This document shows, piece after piece, positions 17,066-26,383 of a stretch of 64,000 bases of DNA. The number at the start of each line of letters is the position of its first letter. Within the stretch, counting starts at the first letter, position 1. Below the pieces are notes generated by a model, which worked only from the letters and a program-made list of their open reading frames with translations, searched no databases and was not told the DNA's origin. This stretch comes from Hyphomicrobiales bacterium. GTDB lineage: Bacteria; Pseudomonadota; Alphaproteobacteria; Rhizobiales; Rhizobiaceae. The stretch is taken from the NCBI GenBank assembly GCA_900472175.1, contig UCHD01000011.1, positions 46,172-110,171 on the forward strand, written 5' to 3'. A program made the position numbers and the translations under genes.

Positions 17066-18598
17066 ATGAGTTCGCAGATCAGCGGCGCCGGTGATGGCGC
17101 GATCGTGTTGTCCGCACGGCGCATCAGCAAGTCGTTTAACGGCGTGCAGGTCCTGTTTGGCGTCGACTTCGATCTCCGTGCTGGCGAAATCCATGCCTTG
17201 ATGGGTGAAAATGGCGCCGGAAAATCCACGCTCGTCAAGATTCTTTCCGGTTTCGAACAGCCGACCTCCGGCGAAATCATCCTCGATGGGCACCCGGTCA
17301 AGCTGCCGCCGAACGGCGCCGCCGAAGCGCTCGGCATCGTCATCATTCACCAGGAATTCAATCTCGCCGAACATCTGACCGTCACCGAGAGCCTGTTTCT
17401 CGGCCGCGAAGTCACCCGTTTCGGCGTGCTCGACCGCAAGTTCATGCGGTCCGAAACGCGCCGCGTACTCGACCTGCTCGGATCGCATGTCGATGAAAAT
17501 GCGATGATCAGTTCGCTGTCGATCGCCGACAAACAGATGGTCGAGATCGCCAAGGCGATCAGCCGCGATGCCCGCGTCGTCTTCATGGATGAGCCGACTG
17601 CCGTGCTTTCCCGCGAGGAAACCAATTTCCTGTTCAAGCAGGTGCGCAAGCTGCGCGACCAGGGTACGAGCTTCGTCTTCGTCTCGCATAAGCTGGACGA
17701 GGTCATGGAGCTGACCGACCGTGTCACCGTGCTGCGGGATGGCCAGTGGATCAAGACATCGCCGACGAAAATTCTGGATGGCGAATCCATCGCCCAGCTG
17801 ATGGTCGGACGTGAGTTGTCGAAGCTCTATCCGGCCAAGCGGGAGCCGAATGTCGACGAAGAGATCGTGCTCAGTGTCGATGCGGTGTCCACCGGCTACG
17901 TCAAGGATGTCAGTTTCGATGTCCGCAAAGGCGAGATCCTCGGGTTTTCCGGCATGATCGGCTCGGGCCGGACCGAGTTGATGGAGGCGATTGCGGGCTT
18001 GAGGTCGCGCGCCTCGGGCGAGGTGGTCATTCGTGGCGAAACGGTTCCATCAGGCGATGTGCATGCCGCCAACCGGCGCGGCCTTGCCTATATGACCAAG
18101 GACCGCAAGTCGAAGGGATTGCTGCTCAATTCGCGCATGACCGCCAACCTGACGCTGCAGTCGCTCGAAAATCACGGCAAGCTTGGCTATCTCAGCCCCG
18201 CCAGCGAGGCGCAGGCGCTGGAGCGCGCGCGCCGCCGCTTCGATATCCGGGTGCGTGATGGCAATGTGGTGGCTGGCCGCATGTCCGGCGGCAACCAGCA
18301 GAAGCTGCTGCTCGCCAAGGTCATGGAAACCGAGCCCGAGATCATCATCATCGACGAACCCACCCGCGGCATCGATGTCGGCACCAAGCAGCAGATCTAT
18401 CATTTCATTTCGGCGCTGGCGCGTGATGGCCGTTCGATCATCGTCGTCTCCTCCGAAATGCCGGAGGTGATTGGCCTTTGCACCCGCGTCGCTGTCATGC
18501 GGGAAGGGCGGATCGTCGGCATGCTGGAAGGCGATGAAATCTCCGAGCAGGAGATCATGCGCTATGCGGCTGGACTGAAGAAAAAGGCCGCGGCCTGA
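17066..18598 (+). CDS. Sugar ABC transporter, duplicated ATP-binding subunit
   Basis: This 510-residue protein has two fused nucleotide-binding domains in the RbsA/XylG/MglA style. The N-terminal half has Walker A GENGAGKST (47-55), LSIADKQMVEIAKAIS and Walker B VVFMDEPTAVLS. The C-terminal half has the degenerate P-loop GMIGSGRTEL usual in this family, the signature MSGGNQQKLLLAKVM, and IIIIDEPTRGID. It powers import of a monosaccharide or related compound (CUT2 family). GGGAGGAT precedes the ATG. It is the first gene of the operon that continues with a permease and a binding protein, under the divergent LacI repressor. Confidence 0.93.
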   Translation: MSSQISGAGDGAIVLSARRISKSFNGVQVLFGVDFDLRAGEIHALMGENGAGKSTLVKILSGFEQPTSGEIILDGHPVKLPPNGAAEALGIVIIHQEFNLAEHLTVTESLFLGREVTRFGVLDRKFMRSETRRVLDLLGSHVDENAMISSLSIADKQMVEIAKAISRDARVVFMDEPTAVLSREETNFLFKQVRKLRDQGTSFVFVSHKLDEVMELTDRVTVLRDGQWIKTSPTKILDGESIAQLMVGRELSKLYPAKREPNVDEEIVLSVDAVSTGYVKDVSFDVRKGEILGFSGMIGSGRTELMEAIAGLRSRASGEVVIRGETVPSGDVHAANRRGLAYMTKDRKSKGLLLNSRMTANLTLQSLENHGKLGYLSPASEAQALERARRRFDIRVRDGNVVAGRMSGGNQQKLLLAKVMETEPEIIIIDEPTRGIDVGTKQQIYHFISALARDGRSIIVVSSEMPEVIGLCTRVAVMREGRIVGMLEGDEISEQEIMRYAAGLKKKAAA

Positions 18599-18662
18599 AC
18601 TGTTCGGGCGAAAGCGGTGCACTGAAAAACAAACCCCAGGGATAATGGGACGGGAGGTTGGA

Positions 18663-19673
18663 GTGGATACGAGCGTGAATGAGGAAACCCGGGACGTGCG
18701 GCGCCGGAGCTGGCGGGATATCGACCTTCGGGCGGTCGCCCCCTTTGCGGCTTTGATACTGCTTCTCATCCTCGGGGCGCTCGTCAATCCGAACTTCATC
18801 GGCTTGAATAACCTGGCCAATGTCGCGACACGCAGTGCTTTCATTGCCATCATCGCGATTGGTGCGACCTTCGTGATTTCCTCCGGCGATCTCGATCTGT
18901 CCGTCGGCGCGATGGTGGCCTTCGTCGCCAGTCTGATGATCCTGTTCATGAACTCCGGTGTCATCGCCGATCCGGCTCTGATGCTGACGGCTGCTGTGCT
19001 GTTCGCGGTTGTCGCAGGGTCCCTGTGCGGCCTGGCAAACGGCCTGATTACCACAGTTGGCCGGATCGAGCCGTTCATTGCCACACTCGGCACCATGGGC
19101 ATCTATCGTGGCCTCACCACCTGGCTGTCGCAGGGGGGCGCAATCACGCTGAAGGATCCGGCCCTCCAGGAAATATACCGCCCTGCCTATTTCGGTTCGA
19201 TCCTCGGTGTTCCGGTGCCGATTGTGGTGATCCTGGCGGTGACTTGCGTTGCGGCCTTCATTCTCTATCGCACCCGTTATGGCCGCCATGTCGTTGCCGT
19301 TGGCTCGAACGCCGATGTTGCCCGCTATTCCGGCATTCCGGTCAATCGGGTTCGCACCATCGCCTTCGTCATCCAGGGGCTTTGCGTGGCGATTGCGGTT
19401 CTTCTTTATGTGCCGCGCCTCGGCTCCACGTCGGCGACGACCGGCATCCTGTGGGAACTCCAGGCGATCACGGCCGTCGTTGTTGGCGGAACGGCGCTGA
19501 AGGGCGGGGCAGGCCGTGTTTGGGGAACGATCTGCGGTGCCTTCATTCTGGAACTCGTCGGCAACATCATGCTGCTTTCCAATTTCATCAGCGAATATCT
19601 GATCGGCGCCATCCAGGGCACGATCATCATCGTTGCGATGCTCGTCCAGCGCTCGCTGGTGCGGAAATCGTGA
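18663..19673 (+). CDS. Sugar ABC transporter permease (RbsC-like)
   Basis: This membrane permease of about 336 residues belongs to the CUT2/BPD_transp_2 family, with eight or more hydrophobic segments. LINPNF-type residues (LVNPNFIGLNNLANVATRSAFIAIIAIGATFVISSGDLDLSVGAMVAF) form the conserved N-terminal region. GLANGLITTVGRIEPFIATLGTMGIYRG is the cytoplasmic coupling region, and LWELQAITAVVVGGTALKGGAGRVWGT is near the end. An ATG at 18645 is in frame, but GGGAGG at 18652-18657 lies five bases before the GTG at 18663, so the GTG is preferred. It follows the ATPase gene and precedes the binding protein. Confidence 0.9.
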   Translation: MDTSVNEETRDVRRRSWRDIDLRAVAPFAALILLLILGALVNPNFIGLNNLANVATRSAFIAIIAIGATFVISSGDLDLSVGAMVAFVASLMILFMNSGVIADPALMLTAAVLFAVVAGSLCGLANGLITTVGRIEPFIATLGTMGIYRGLTTWLSQGGAITLKDPALQEIYRPAYFGSILGVPVPIVVILAVTCVAAFILYRTRYGRHVVAVGSNADVARYSGIPVNRVRTIAFVIQGLCVAIAVLLYVPRLGSTSATTGILWELQAITAVVVGGTALKGGAGRVWGTICGAFILELVGNIMLLSNFISEYLIGAIQGTIIIVAMLVQRSLVRKS

Positions 19674-19739
19674 ATAGCCGGGTTCAGGGGGTCGCCCGGT
19701 AAGGACTGTCAGACCCGCATTCACTAGGGAGAGAGAAAC

Positions 19740-20693
19740 ATGCGTAAAGGACTATTGGGCGCAGCAGCCGTGGCCGTCATGGCGCTGACCAGCGTTGCCC
19801 ACGCGCAAGAGGAAAAGAAGGTGACGATCGGCGTTTCGATCCCGGCCGCCGACCATGGCTGGACTTCGGGCGTCGTGTTCCACGCCGAACGTGTCGCCAA
19901 GCTCTTGATGTCGCAGCATCCGGGGCTCAACGTCATCGTCAAGACGTCGCCAGATCCGGCAAGTCAGGCCAATGCCGTGCAGGACCTTGAAACCCAGGGC
20001 ATCGACGCGCTGGTCATCCTGCCGTCCGATCCGGATCCGCTGGTCAACGCCATCAAGGAAGTCAAGGGCAAGGGTACGTTCGTCGCCATCGTCGATCGTG
20101 CACCGTCCGTCAACGACAACACGGTTCGCGACCTCTATGTCGCCGGCAACAACCCGGCGCTCGGTCAGACGGCCGGCGAATATATCAAGGCAACGACACC
20201 GGACGCTGAAGTCGTCATCATTCGCGGCCTGCCGATCCCGATCGACCAGCAGCGCCAGGATGGCTTCGACAAGGGCATCGAAGGTTCCAACGTCAAGGTT
20301 CTCGACCGCCAGTTCGGCAACTGGAACCGCGACGACGCCTTCAAGGTCATGCAGGACTACCTGACCAAGTACCCGAAGATCGACGTGGTCTGGTGCCAGG
20401 ACGACGACATGGCTGTCGGCGTGCTGCAGGCCATCGACCAGGCCAAGCGCACCGACATCCAGTATGTCGTGGCCGGTGCTGGTTCGAAGGACATGATCAA
20501 GAAGGTCATGGACGGCGACAAGATGATCCCGGTCGACGTGCTTTATCCGCCGGCAATGGTTGGTACCGCGCTCGAAATGACCGTTGCCAATTTCTATGGC
20601 CAGGTTCCGGTTCGCGGCGTCTACACGATCGACGCAACGCTCGTGACCAAGGACAATGCCAAGGACTTCTACTTCCCCGATTCACCGTTCTGA
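19740..20693 (+). CDS. Periplasmic sugar-binding protein of the ABC importer
   Basis: This 317-residue protein has a cleavable signal peptide (MRKGLLGAAAVAVMALTSVA, cut near AHA-QEE at about residue 22). The mature part is a type I periplasmic binding protein (Peripla_BP_4). It starts KKVTIGVSIPAADHGWTSGVVFHAE and includes TQGIDALVILPSDPDPLV, VVIIRGLPIPIDQQRQDGF and VVWCQDDDMAVGVLQAI, which resemble ribose- or rhizopine-type receptors. It captures the substrate for the adjacent importer; the exact sugar is not decided by sequence alone. AGGGAGAGA lies before the start. A terminator follows closely, so it ends the transport operon. Confidence 0.92.
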   Translation: MRKGLLGAAAVAVMALTSVAHAQEEKKVTIGVSIPAADHGWTSGVVFHAERVAKLLMSQHPGLNVIVKTSPDPASQANAVQDLETQGIDALVILPSDPDPLVNAIKEVKGKGTFVAIVDRAPSVNDNTVRDLYVAGNNPALGQTAGEYIKATTPDAEVVIIRGLPIPIDQQRQDGFDKGIEGSNVKVLDRQFGNWNRDDAFKVMQDYLTKYPKIDVVWCQDDDMAVGVLQAIDQAKRTDIQYVVAGAGSKDMIKKVMDGDKMIPVDVLYPPAMVGTALEMTVANFYGQVPVRGVYTIDATLVTKDNAKDFYFPDSPF

Positions 20694-20712
20694 TCGGCTC
20701 TGCCGGATACCG

Positions 20713-20742
20713 GGCGCCCGCGAAAACGGGCGCCTATTTTTA
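20713..20742 (+). terminator. Terminator after the sugar-binding protein gene
   Basis: GGCGCCCG (20713-20720) pairs with CGGGCGCC (20727-20734) around a CGAAAA loop, followed by a T-rich TATTTTTAT. It separates the importer genes from the catabolic genes, which then have their own promoter. Confidence 0.85.
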
Positions 20743-20914
20743 TGACGGGAAATTGTTCGGCCTGTCCTGCCGGATTTTTGCGGCACGTACCTCTTGCCGC
20801 CACGCAAAGTCCGTGATTAGGTTCCGGCGCACTGGAATTCTGGCCATCCCCGCCAACTGGCATTTGTCGGAAAGAGGCGCCTTGCCCTCGATAAATGGCG
20901 TGTTACAACAATAC

Positions 20915-20926
20915 GGAAACGTTTAC
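20915..20926. promoter_or_regulatory. Third LacI-type box before the isomerase gene
   Basis: GGAAACGTTTAC matches GTAAACCTTTAC from the divergent operator at ten of twelve positions and lies 27 bases upstream of the isomerase start. It implies that the LacI repressor at 15869-16900 also controls the catabolic genes. Confidence 0.5.
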
Positions 20927-20952
20927 GGTCGATAATCAGGGAGGAATCTGAC

Positions 20953-22005
20953 ATGAAGACCATCAAGGGCCCCGCGCTTTTCCTTGGCCAATTTGCGGGT
21001 GATGCCGCTCCCTTTAATTCATGGGATTCGATCACCAAATGGGCGGCCGATTGCGGCTATATCGGCGTTCAGGTTCCGACCTGGGCCAGCCAGTTGATCG
21101 ACCTGAAGAAGGCCGCTTCGTCGAAGGATTATTGTGACGAGTTCGCTGGCAAGGCGCGCGAGAACGGCATCGAGGTGACCGAGCTTTCGACCCATCTTCA
21201 GGGCCAGCTGGTGGCGGTCAATCCGGTCTATGACGAAGCCTTCGACGGTTTTGCTGTCCCCGAAGTGCGCGGAAATCCGAAGGCCCGGCAGGCGTGGGCT
21301 GTCGAACAGGTTAAGATGGCGCTGACGGCGTCGAAGCATCTCGGCATCAAGGCGCATGCGACCTTCTCCGGCGCGCTCGCCTGGCCGTTCATGTATCCGT
21401 GGCCGCAGCGCCCGGCTGGCCTCGTAGAAACCGCCTTTGATGAGCTGGCTCGCCGCTGGAAGCCGATCCTCGATCACGCCGATGATTGCGGCGTCGATAT
21501 CGCCTATGAGATTCATCCGGGCGAGGACCTGCATGATGGCATCACGTTCGAGATGTTCCTCGAGCGCGTCGGCAACCATCCCCGCGCCAACATGCTCTAC
21601 GATCCCTCGCACTATATCCTGCAGTGCCTGGATTATCTCGACAACATCGATATCTACCACGAGCGCATCAAGATGTTCCACGTCAAGGATGCCGAGTTCA
21701 ACCCGACGGGGCGCCAGGGCGTCTATGGCGGCTATCAGGGCTGGGTCAACCGGGCCGGGCGCTTCCGCTCGCCGGGTGACGGTCAGGTCGATTTCGGCGC
21801 GGTGTTCTCCAAGCTCACCGCCAATGATTTTGACGGCTGGGCGGTTGTCGAATGGGAGTGCGCGCTGAAGCATCCCGAAGACGGCGCCCGTGAAGGGGCC
21901 GAGTTCGTCAAGCACCACATCATCCGCGTCACCGAAAAAGCCTTCGATGATTTTGCCGACAGCGGGGCGGACGACGCGGCCAACCGGCGTATGCTGGGGC
22001 TTTGA
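20953..22005 (+). CDS. Xylose-isomerase-like TIM-barrel sugar isomerase/epimerase
   Basis: This 350-residue protein belongs to the AP endonuclease 2 / sugar phosphate isomerase-epimerase superfamily (IolE/IolH-like barrels). Metal-site segments are visible as VDIAYEIHPGEDLHDG (Glu), MLYDPSHYILQ (Asp and His), MFHVKDAEF (His) and VEWECALKHPEDG (Glu). The family isomerises or epimerises sugars and keto-sugars. GGGAGGAAT precedes the ATG. It is followed by a Gfo/Idh/MocA oxidoreductase, a pairing known in rhizobia for keto-sugar pathways such as thuAB-type disaccharide use. Control by the LacI repressor is likely from the upstream box. Confidence 0.85.
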   Translation: MKTIKGPALFLGQFAGDAAPFNSWDSITKWAADCGYIGVQVPTWASQLIDLKKAASSKDYCDEFAGKARENGIEVTELSTHLQGQLVAVNPVYDEAFDGFAVPEVRGNPKARQAWAVEQVKMALTASKHLGIKAHATFSGALAWPFMYPWPQRPAGLVETAFDELARRWKPILDHADDCGVDIAYEIHPGEDLHDGITFEMFLERVGNHPRANMLYDPSHYILQCLDYLDNIDIYHERIKMFHVKDAEFNPTGRQGVYGGYQGWVNRAGRFRSPGDGQVDFGAVFSKLTANDFDGWAVVEWECALKHPEDGAREGAEFVKHHIIRVTEKAFDDFADSGADDAANRRMLGL

Positions 22006-22008
22006 GAT

Positions 22009-22132
22009 ATTCACCCTCCCCTTGAGGGGGAGGGTCGGCGCGTAGCGCCGGGGTGGGGTGAATTCTTGTGCGCCCCTGACAATCACCCCCACCCGCAGCT
22101 TCGCTGCGACCTCCCCCCTCAAGGGGGAGGTA
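22009..22132. repeat. Rhizobial-type intergenic palindromic repeat, two facing units
   Basis: Two related GC-rich units lie back to back: one about 22009-22064 (CCCTCCCCTTGAGGGGGAGGG core) and one about 22081-22131 (CTCCCCCCTCAAGGGGGAGG core). The second is roughly the reverse complement of the first, each with a second small hairpin (GGCGCgtaGCGCC; GCAGCttcGCTGC). The form resembles RIME-like mosaic elements of rhizobia. It sits between two genes of one catabolic set and may act on the message as a stem-loop. Confidence 0.7.
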
Positions 22133-22169
22133 AAACTCTCCACAAACTCAAAGATTAAGGGAGAACACT

Positions 22170-23351
22170 ATGGCAATCGAAGGAACCACTGAGGTTCGCG
22201 AAAAACGCATCCGTCTTGGCATGGTCGGCGGTGGTTCCGGTGCGTTTATCGGCGCCGTCCACCGTATGGCCGCGCGGCTTGACGATCAATTCGAGCTGGT
22301 TGCCGGCGCGCTGTCGTCGACACCGGAAAAGGCGAAGACTTCAGGCGCCGAGCTCGGTCTTGACCCGGCACGCAGCTATTCCGATTTCAAGGAAATGGCG
22401 ATCCGCGAAGCCAAGCTGAAGAACGGTATCGAGGCCGTCGCGATCGTGACGCCGAACCACGTGCATTACGAGGCCGCCCGCGAATTCCTCAAGCGTGGTA
22501 TTCACGTGATCTGCGACAAGCCGCTGACCTCGACGCTGGCAGACGCCAGGAAGCTGAAGAAGCTGGCGGATGAGAGCGACGCGCTGTTCGTGCTGACCCA
22601 CAATTACACCGGTTATCCGATGGTCCGCCAGGCGCGCGAGATGATCGAGAATGGCGATATCGGCGCCGTCCGCCTGGTACAGATGGAATATCCGCAGGAT
22701 TGGCTGACCGAGAATATCGAACAGTCCGGCCAGAAGCAGGCCGCATGGCGCACCGATCCGTCAAAGTCGGGCGCGGGTGGTTCCACCGGCGATATCGGCA
22801 CCCACGCCTATAATCTCGGCGCTTTCGTTTCGGGTCTTGAGCTGGAGGAGCTGGCCGCCGATCTCGACAGCTTCGTCGAGGGCCGGGCGCTGGACGACAA
22901 CGCCCATGTGATGATGCGCTTCAAGGCAAAGAACGGCCAGCGTGCCAAGGGCATGCTCTGGTGCAGCCAGGTTGCCCCCGGTCATGAGAACGGCCTGATG
23001 GTCCGCGTCTATGGCACCAAAGGTGGTCTGGAATGGACGCAGAAGGACCCGAACTATCTCTGGTACACGCCGTTCGGTGAACCCAAGCGCCTGATCACCC
23101 GTGCGGGTGCCGGTTCAGGCCCGGCCGCGGCCCGTGTCTCCCGCATTCCGTCCGGCCATCCGGAAGGCTATCTCGAAGGCTTCGCCAATATCTACACCGA
23201 AGCCGCCCGCGCCATCTTTGCCAAGCGCAAGGGCGTGGCGGTCGATCCGGCCGTCATCTATCCGACGATCGATGATGGCATGAAAGGCATGGTGTTTGTT
23301 GATGCCTGCGTCCAGTCGTCGAAGCGGAATGGGGCTTGGATCAAGGTCTGA
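22170..23351 (+). CDS. Gfo/Idh/MocA-family sugar oxidoreductase
   Basis: This 393-residue NAD(P)-dependent dehydrogenase has a Rossmann domain starting KRIRLGMVGGGSGAFIGAVHR. The NHVHYEAAREFLKRGIHVICDKPLTSTL segment carries the catalytic-region DKP motif, variant of EKP, and GSTGDIGTHAYNL carries the conserved Asp and His of the C-terminal domain. Enzymes of this group oxidise a hydroxyl of a sugar, inositol or glycoside to a keto group. Next to a TIM-barrel isomerase and a beta-glucosidase, a role in a keto-sugar route is plausible but not shown. AAGGGAGAAC lies before the ATG. Confidence 0.88.
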   Translation: MAIEGTTEVREKRIRLGMVGGGSGAFIGAVHRMAARLDDQFELVAGALSSTPEKAKTSGAELGLDPARSYSDFKEMAIREAKLKNGIEAVAIVTPNHVHYEAAREFLKRGIHVICDKPLTSTLADARKLKKLADESDALFVLTHNYTGYPMVRQAREMIENGDIGAVRLVQMEYPQDWLTENIEQSGQKQAAWRTDPSKSGAGGSTGDIGTHAYNLGAFVSGLELEELAADLDSFVEGRALDDNAHVMMRFKAKNGQRAKGMLWCSQVAPGHENGLMVRVYGTKGGLEWTQKDPNYLWYTPFGEPKRLITRAGAGSGPAAARVSRIPSGHPEGYLEGFANIYTEAARAIFAKRKGVAVDPAVIYPTIDDGMKGMVFVDACVQSSKRNGAWIKV

Positions 23352-23524
23352 TCCATCCCAGATACGTGCTCTCATTCACTCCGCTCCGAAAGGGCGGGGT
23401 GATGTAGTCCATAGGCGATTCTGTGGTTGACTTTTGGTCATTCCGAGTTACTGCAACGTTTCAGATTTCCTGATGGGCGTGGAGCGGATTTGCTCGTTTG
23501 CCGCGCAATCCGATGAGGGCGATG

Positions 23525-24898
23525 ATGATCGAAGCAAAGAAACTGGCCGAACGCTTCCCCGGTGATTTCGTTTTCGGCGTGGCGACCGCCTCGTTCCAGA
23601 TCGAAGGGGCAACCAAGACCGATGGGCGCAAGCCGTCGATCTGGGATGCGTTTTCCAACATGCCGGGCCGGGTCTATCAGGGTCACAATGGCGATATCGC
23701 CTGCGATCATTACAACCGGCTGGATGAGGACCTTGATCTGATCCAGAGCCTCGGCGTCGAAGCCTATCGCTTCTCGATTGCCTGGCCGCGGATCATTCCG
23801 GAGGGCATCGGTCCGATCAACGAGAAGGGGCTGGATTTCTACGATCGCCTTGTCGATGGTCTGAAGCAGCGCAACATCAAGGCCTTTGCGACGCTTTATC
23901 ACTGGGACCTGCCACTGGCGTTGATGGGCGACGGCGGCTGGACGGCAAGAACGACCGCCTATGCCTACCAGCGCTATGCCAAGACAGTGATTTCCCGGCT
24001 GGGTGACCGTCTCGATGCGGTGGCGACCTTCAATGAACCCTGGTGCTCCGTCTGGCTCAGCCATCTCTACGGCATCCACGCCCCGGGCGAGCGCAATATG
24101 GATGCGGCCCTGCATGCGCTGCATTTCACCAACCTCGCCCATGGCCTTGGCGTTGCCACCGTCCGCGAACTCCAGCCAAACCTGCCGGTCGGCATCGTCA
24201 TCAACCCGATGCACGTCTATCCCGGCAGCGACGGCGCCGAGGACAAGGCGGCGGCTGAGCGGGCCTTCGATTTCCACAACGGCGTCTTCTTCGGCCCAGT
24301 CTTCAAGGGTGAGTATCCGCAAAGCTTCCTGTCGGCGCTCGGCCATCGTATGCCCACCATCGAGGATGGCGATATGGCAACGATCAGCCAGAAGACCGAT
24401 TGGTGGGGTATCAATTACTACACGCCGATGCGCGTTTCGCATGATCCGGCCGAAGGCGCCGAATTCCCGGCGACGATCAATGCCAAGCCAGTCAGCGATG
24501 TGAAGACCGACATCGGCTGGGAAGTCTTCCCGCAGGCGCTGGGTGACCTCATCCGCACCGTCAACGACCGCTACGCGCTGCCGGATTGCTACATCACCGA
24601 GAATGGCGCCGCCTACAATATGGGCGTCGAAAACGGCGTCGTCGATGACCAGCTGCGGCTCGATTACATCGCCGAGCATCTTGCCGTCACGGCCGACCTG
24701 ATCACGGAAGGCTATCCGATGAAGGGCTATTTCGCCTGGAGTCTGATGGATAATTTCGAATGGGCGGAAGGCTACAAGATGCGCTTCGGCATCGTCCATG
24801 TCGATTACGATACCCAGGTCCGCACCATCAAGAAGAGCGGTCACTGGTACAAGGAACTGGCCGAACAGTTTCCGAAGGGCAATCACAAGCCCGGTTAA
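23525..24898 (+). CDS. GH1 beta-glucosidase
   Basis: This 457-residue family 1 glycoside hydrolase has the N-terminal signature FPGDFVFGVATASFQIEGA, the acid/base TFNEPWC motif and the nucleophile ITENGAAY motif. WGINYYTPMRV and YFAWSLMDNFEWAEGYKMRFGIV bind the sugar. It has no signal peptide, so it acts on imported or cytoplasmic beta-glucosides. The frame extends to a TTG at 23498; GAGGGC at 23515-23520 favours the ATG at 23525 (or 23522). It lies 173 bases after the Gfo/Idh/MocA gene on the same strand. This suggests that the imported substrate, or one of its relatives, is a beta-glucoside. Confidence 0.93.
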   Translation: MIEAKKLAERFPGDFVFGVATASFQIEGATKTDGRKPSIWDAFSNMPGRVYQGHNGDIACDHYNRLDEDLDLIQSLGVEAYRFSIAWPRIIPEGIGPINEKGLDFYDRLVDGLKQRNIKAFATLYHWDLPLALMGDGGWTARTTAYAYQRYAKTVISRLGDRLDAVATFNEPWCSVWLSHLYGIHAPGERNMDAALHALHFTNLAHGLGVATVRELQPNLPVGIVINPMHVYPGSDGAEDKAAAERAFDFHNGVFFGPVFKGEYPQSFLSALGHRMPTIEDGDMATISQKTDWWGINYYTPMRVSHDPAEGAEFPATINAKPVSDVKTDIGWEVFPQALGDLIRTVNDRYALPDCYITENGAAYNMGVENGVVDDQLRLDYIAEHLAVTADLITEGYPMKGYFAWSLMDNFEWAEGYKMRFGIVHVDYDTQVRTIKKSGHWYKELAEQFPKGNHKPG

Positions 24899-24948
24899 GG
24901 CGAAACAGCTGCATCACCGTGTAACGACCGCGATGCAGCAAAGGGCCG

Positions 24949-25893
24949 TCAGCTTCCGAGGTGCCGCTCGCCGCGCTTCTTGGCGAGGTCCATCTGGCGC
25001 TGTCGTTGGCGATAACGCTGGCGGTCTTCCTCTGTGCGGGTATCGTGACAGTGGACGCAGGTGACGCCATGCTCGTGATGGGGTGACAGAAGGTCCTGCG
25101 CCGTCAGCGGCTGACGGCAGGCGTGGCAGAGCGTGTGCTCGCCTTCCTTCAGGCCGTGCGTCACCGACACCCGGTCGTCGAAGACGAAGCAGGCGCCGTC
25201 CCAAAGGCTTTCCTCTTCCGGCATGTCCTCCAGATATTTCAGGATGCCGCCCTTGAGGTGGTAGACTTCGTCGAAACCCTGTTCTTTCATGAAGGCCGTC
25301 GCCTTTTCGCAACGGATACCGCCGGTGCAATACATGGCGACCTTCGGTTTGGTGGCGAGGTCAGCGTTGTTCTTCACCCAGTCGGGAAATTCGCGAAAGC
25401 TCTTGGTGTTCGGATCGACCGCGCCACGGAACATGCCGATCGCCGTCTCATAGTCGTTGCGGGTGTCGATCACGATCGTATCGGGATCGGAGATCAGCGC
25501 GTTCCAGTCCTTCGGGGCCACATAGGTGCCAACGATCTTGTTGGGGTCGATATCCTCGACGCCCATGGTAACGATTTCCTTCTTCAGCCGTGCCTTCATG
25601 CGCAGGAACGGCATGGAGGAGGCCCAGCTTTCCTTATGCTCGAGACCCACGAATTCCGGCTGGGTGCGCAGAAACGCGAGCACGGCCCTGATGCCGTCCT
25701 CGGGACCGGCAATCGTGCCGTTGATGCCCTCGTGTGCGAGCAGCAGCGTGCCTTTGACCCCATTGGCATCGCAGATCGCCTGCAACGGCTCGCGGAAATC
25801 GGCGAAGCGCGCGAATGCGGCGAAATGATAAAGCGCCGCCACCAGAAACTGGCCGCCGGCTTCCGGGCGTGGGGTGTGGGTCGTGTCTGTCAT
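24949..25893 (-). CDS. trhO: tRNA uridine hydroxylase TrhO (rhodanese family, YceA)
   Basis: This 314-residue protein matches TrhO, which makes 5-hydroxyuridine at position 34 of certain tRNAs. The N-terminal acylphosphatase-like part reads [21 protein letters not shown]. The rhodanese domain has VIDTRNDYE and the active-site loop [11 protein letters not shown] with C189. The C-terminus holds paired cysteines, CHACRQPL and CVHCHD, a probable zinc site. The frame opens earlier at 25929, but MTDTTHTP at 25893 is the natural start. It is convergent with the beta-glucosidase gene and unrelated to it in function. Confidence 0.92.
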   Translation of the reverse strand: MTDTTHTPRPEAGGQFLVAALYHFAAFARFADFREPLQAICDANGVKGTLLLAHEGINGTIAGPEDGIRAVLAFLRTQPEFVGLEHKESWASSMPFLRMKARLKKEIVTMGVEDIDPNKIVGTYVAPKDWNALISDPDTIVIDTRNDYETAIGMFRGAVDPNTKSFREFPDWVKNNADLATKPKVAMYCTGGIRCEKATAFMKEQGFDEVYHLKGGILKYLEDMPEEESLWDGACFVFDDRVSVTHGLKEGEHTLCHACRQPLTAQDLLSPHHEHGVTCVHCHDTRTEEDRQRYRQRQRQMDLAKKRGERHLGS

Positions 25894-25958
25894 GCGGCGT
25901 GAAATACAGCTTTCCGGCCGCGCACGCAATCGCGGTGTGCGGCCGGTATGGAGGGCGG

Positions 25959-26315
25959 TCAGGCGGCTTGCGGTGTAAACACCCGCAGGCGATGGCCATC
26001 GGGGTCGGTGCAGGTGAACGTATAGTCAGAAGCGGAAGATGTCGGCTCCTGGACGATCGTCACGCCTTTCCGGCGCCATTCGTCGTGAAGCGCATCGACG
26101 CCTTCGCGACCAGCGACGAAGATTGGAAGCTCCGCGTCGTTATTCACGGCGGCTGGCAGCCTCTTTCTCTTTGCCAGGCCAAGCTTCAACGCATCGTTCA
26201 TCAGGACGACCGCATAGGTCGGTGACAGCTCCAGCGGCAGCGCACCGAACATCGCCATGTAGAAAACGGCGCTCTCGGCCGGGCTGTCGACGGGCAGAAC
26301 AAAGTCGGTTTTCAT
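25959..26315 (-). CDS. VOC-superfamily (glyoxalase-like) protein
   Basis: This 118-residue protein has the paired beta-alpha-beta-beta-beta pattern of the vicinal oxygen chelate fold, opening [29 protein letters not shown] and closing [18 protein letters not shown]. These are often resistance or isomerase-like proteins; no substrate is evident. GAGGAGAC lies before the ATG. The gene is 68 bases downstream of a WYL-domain regulator, and a CTGCCA-N5-TGACAG box in that gap resembles the palindrome ahead of the regulator. It is probably the regulator's target. Confidence 0.85.
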   Translation of the reverse strand: MKTDFVLPVDSPAESAVFYMAMFGALPLELSPTYAVVLMNDALKLGLAKRKRLPAAVNNDAELPIFVAGREGVDALHDEWRRKGVTIVQEPTSSASDYTFTCTDPDGHRLRVFTPQAA

Positions 26316-26361
26316 GGCAGTCTCCTCTCGGTGGGTCCGGAGACGTTTCTATTCCGTTCTG

Positions 26362-26380
26362 CTGTCAATTTATGGCAGTA
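26362..26380 (-). promoter_or_regulatory. Operator-like box before the VOC gene
   Basis: On the minus strand this reads TACTGCCA-TAAAT-TGACAGC. It matches TACTGCCA-N5-TGGCAGTA upstream of the WYL regulator gene with the same five-base spacer. It is likely the regulator's second site. Confidence 0.5.
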
Positions 26381-26383
26381 GGC

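Noticed and set aside
23438..24886. A 482-codon open frame on the minus strand
   Set aside because: It mirrors the GH1 beta-glucosidase, which has intact catalytic motifs.
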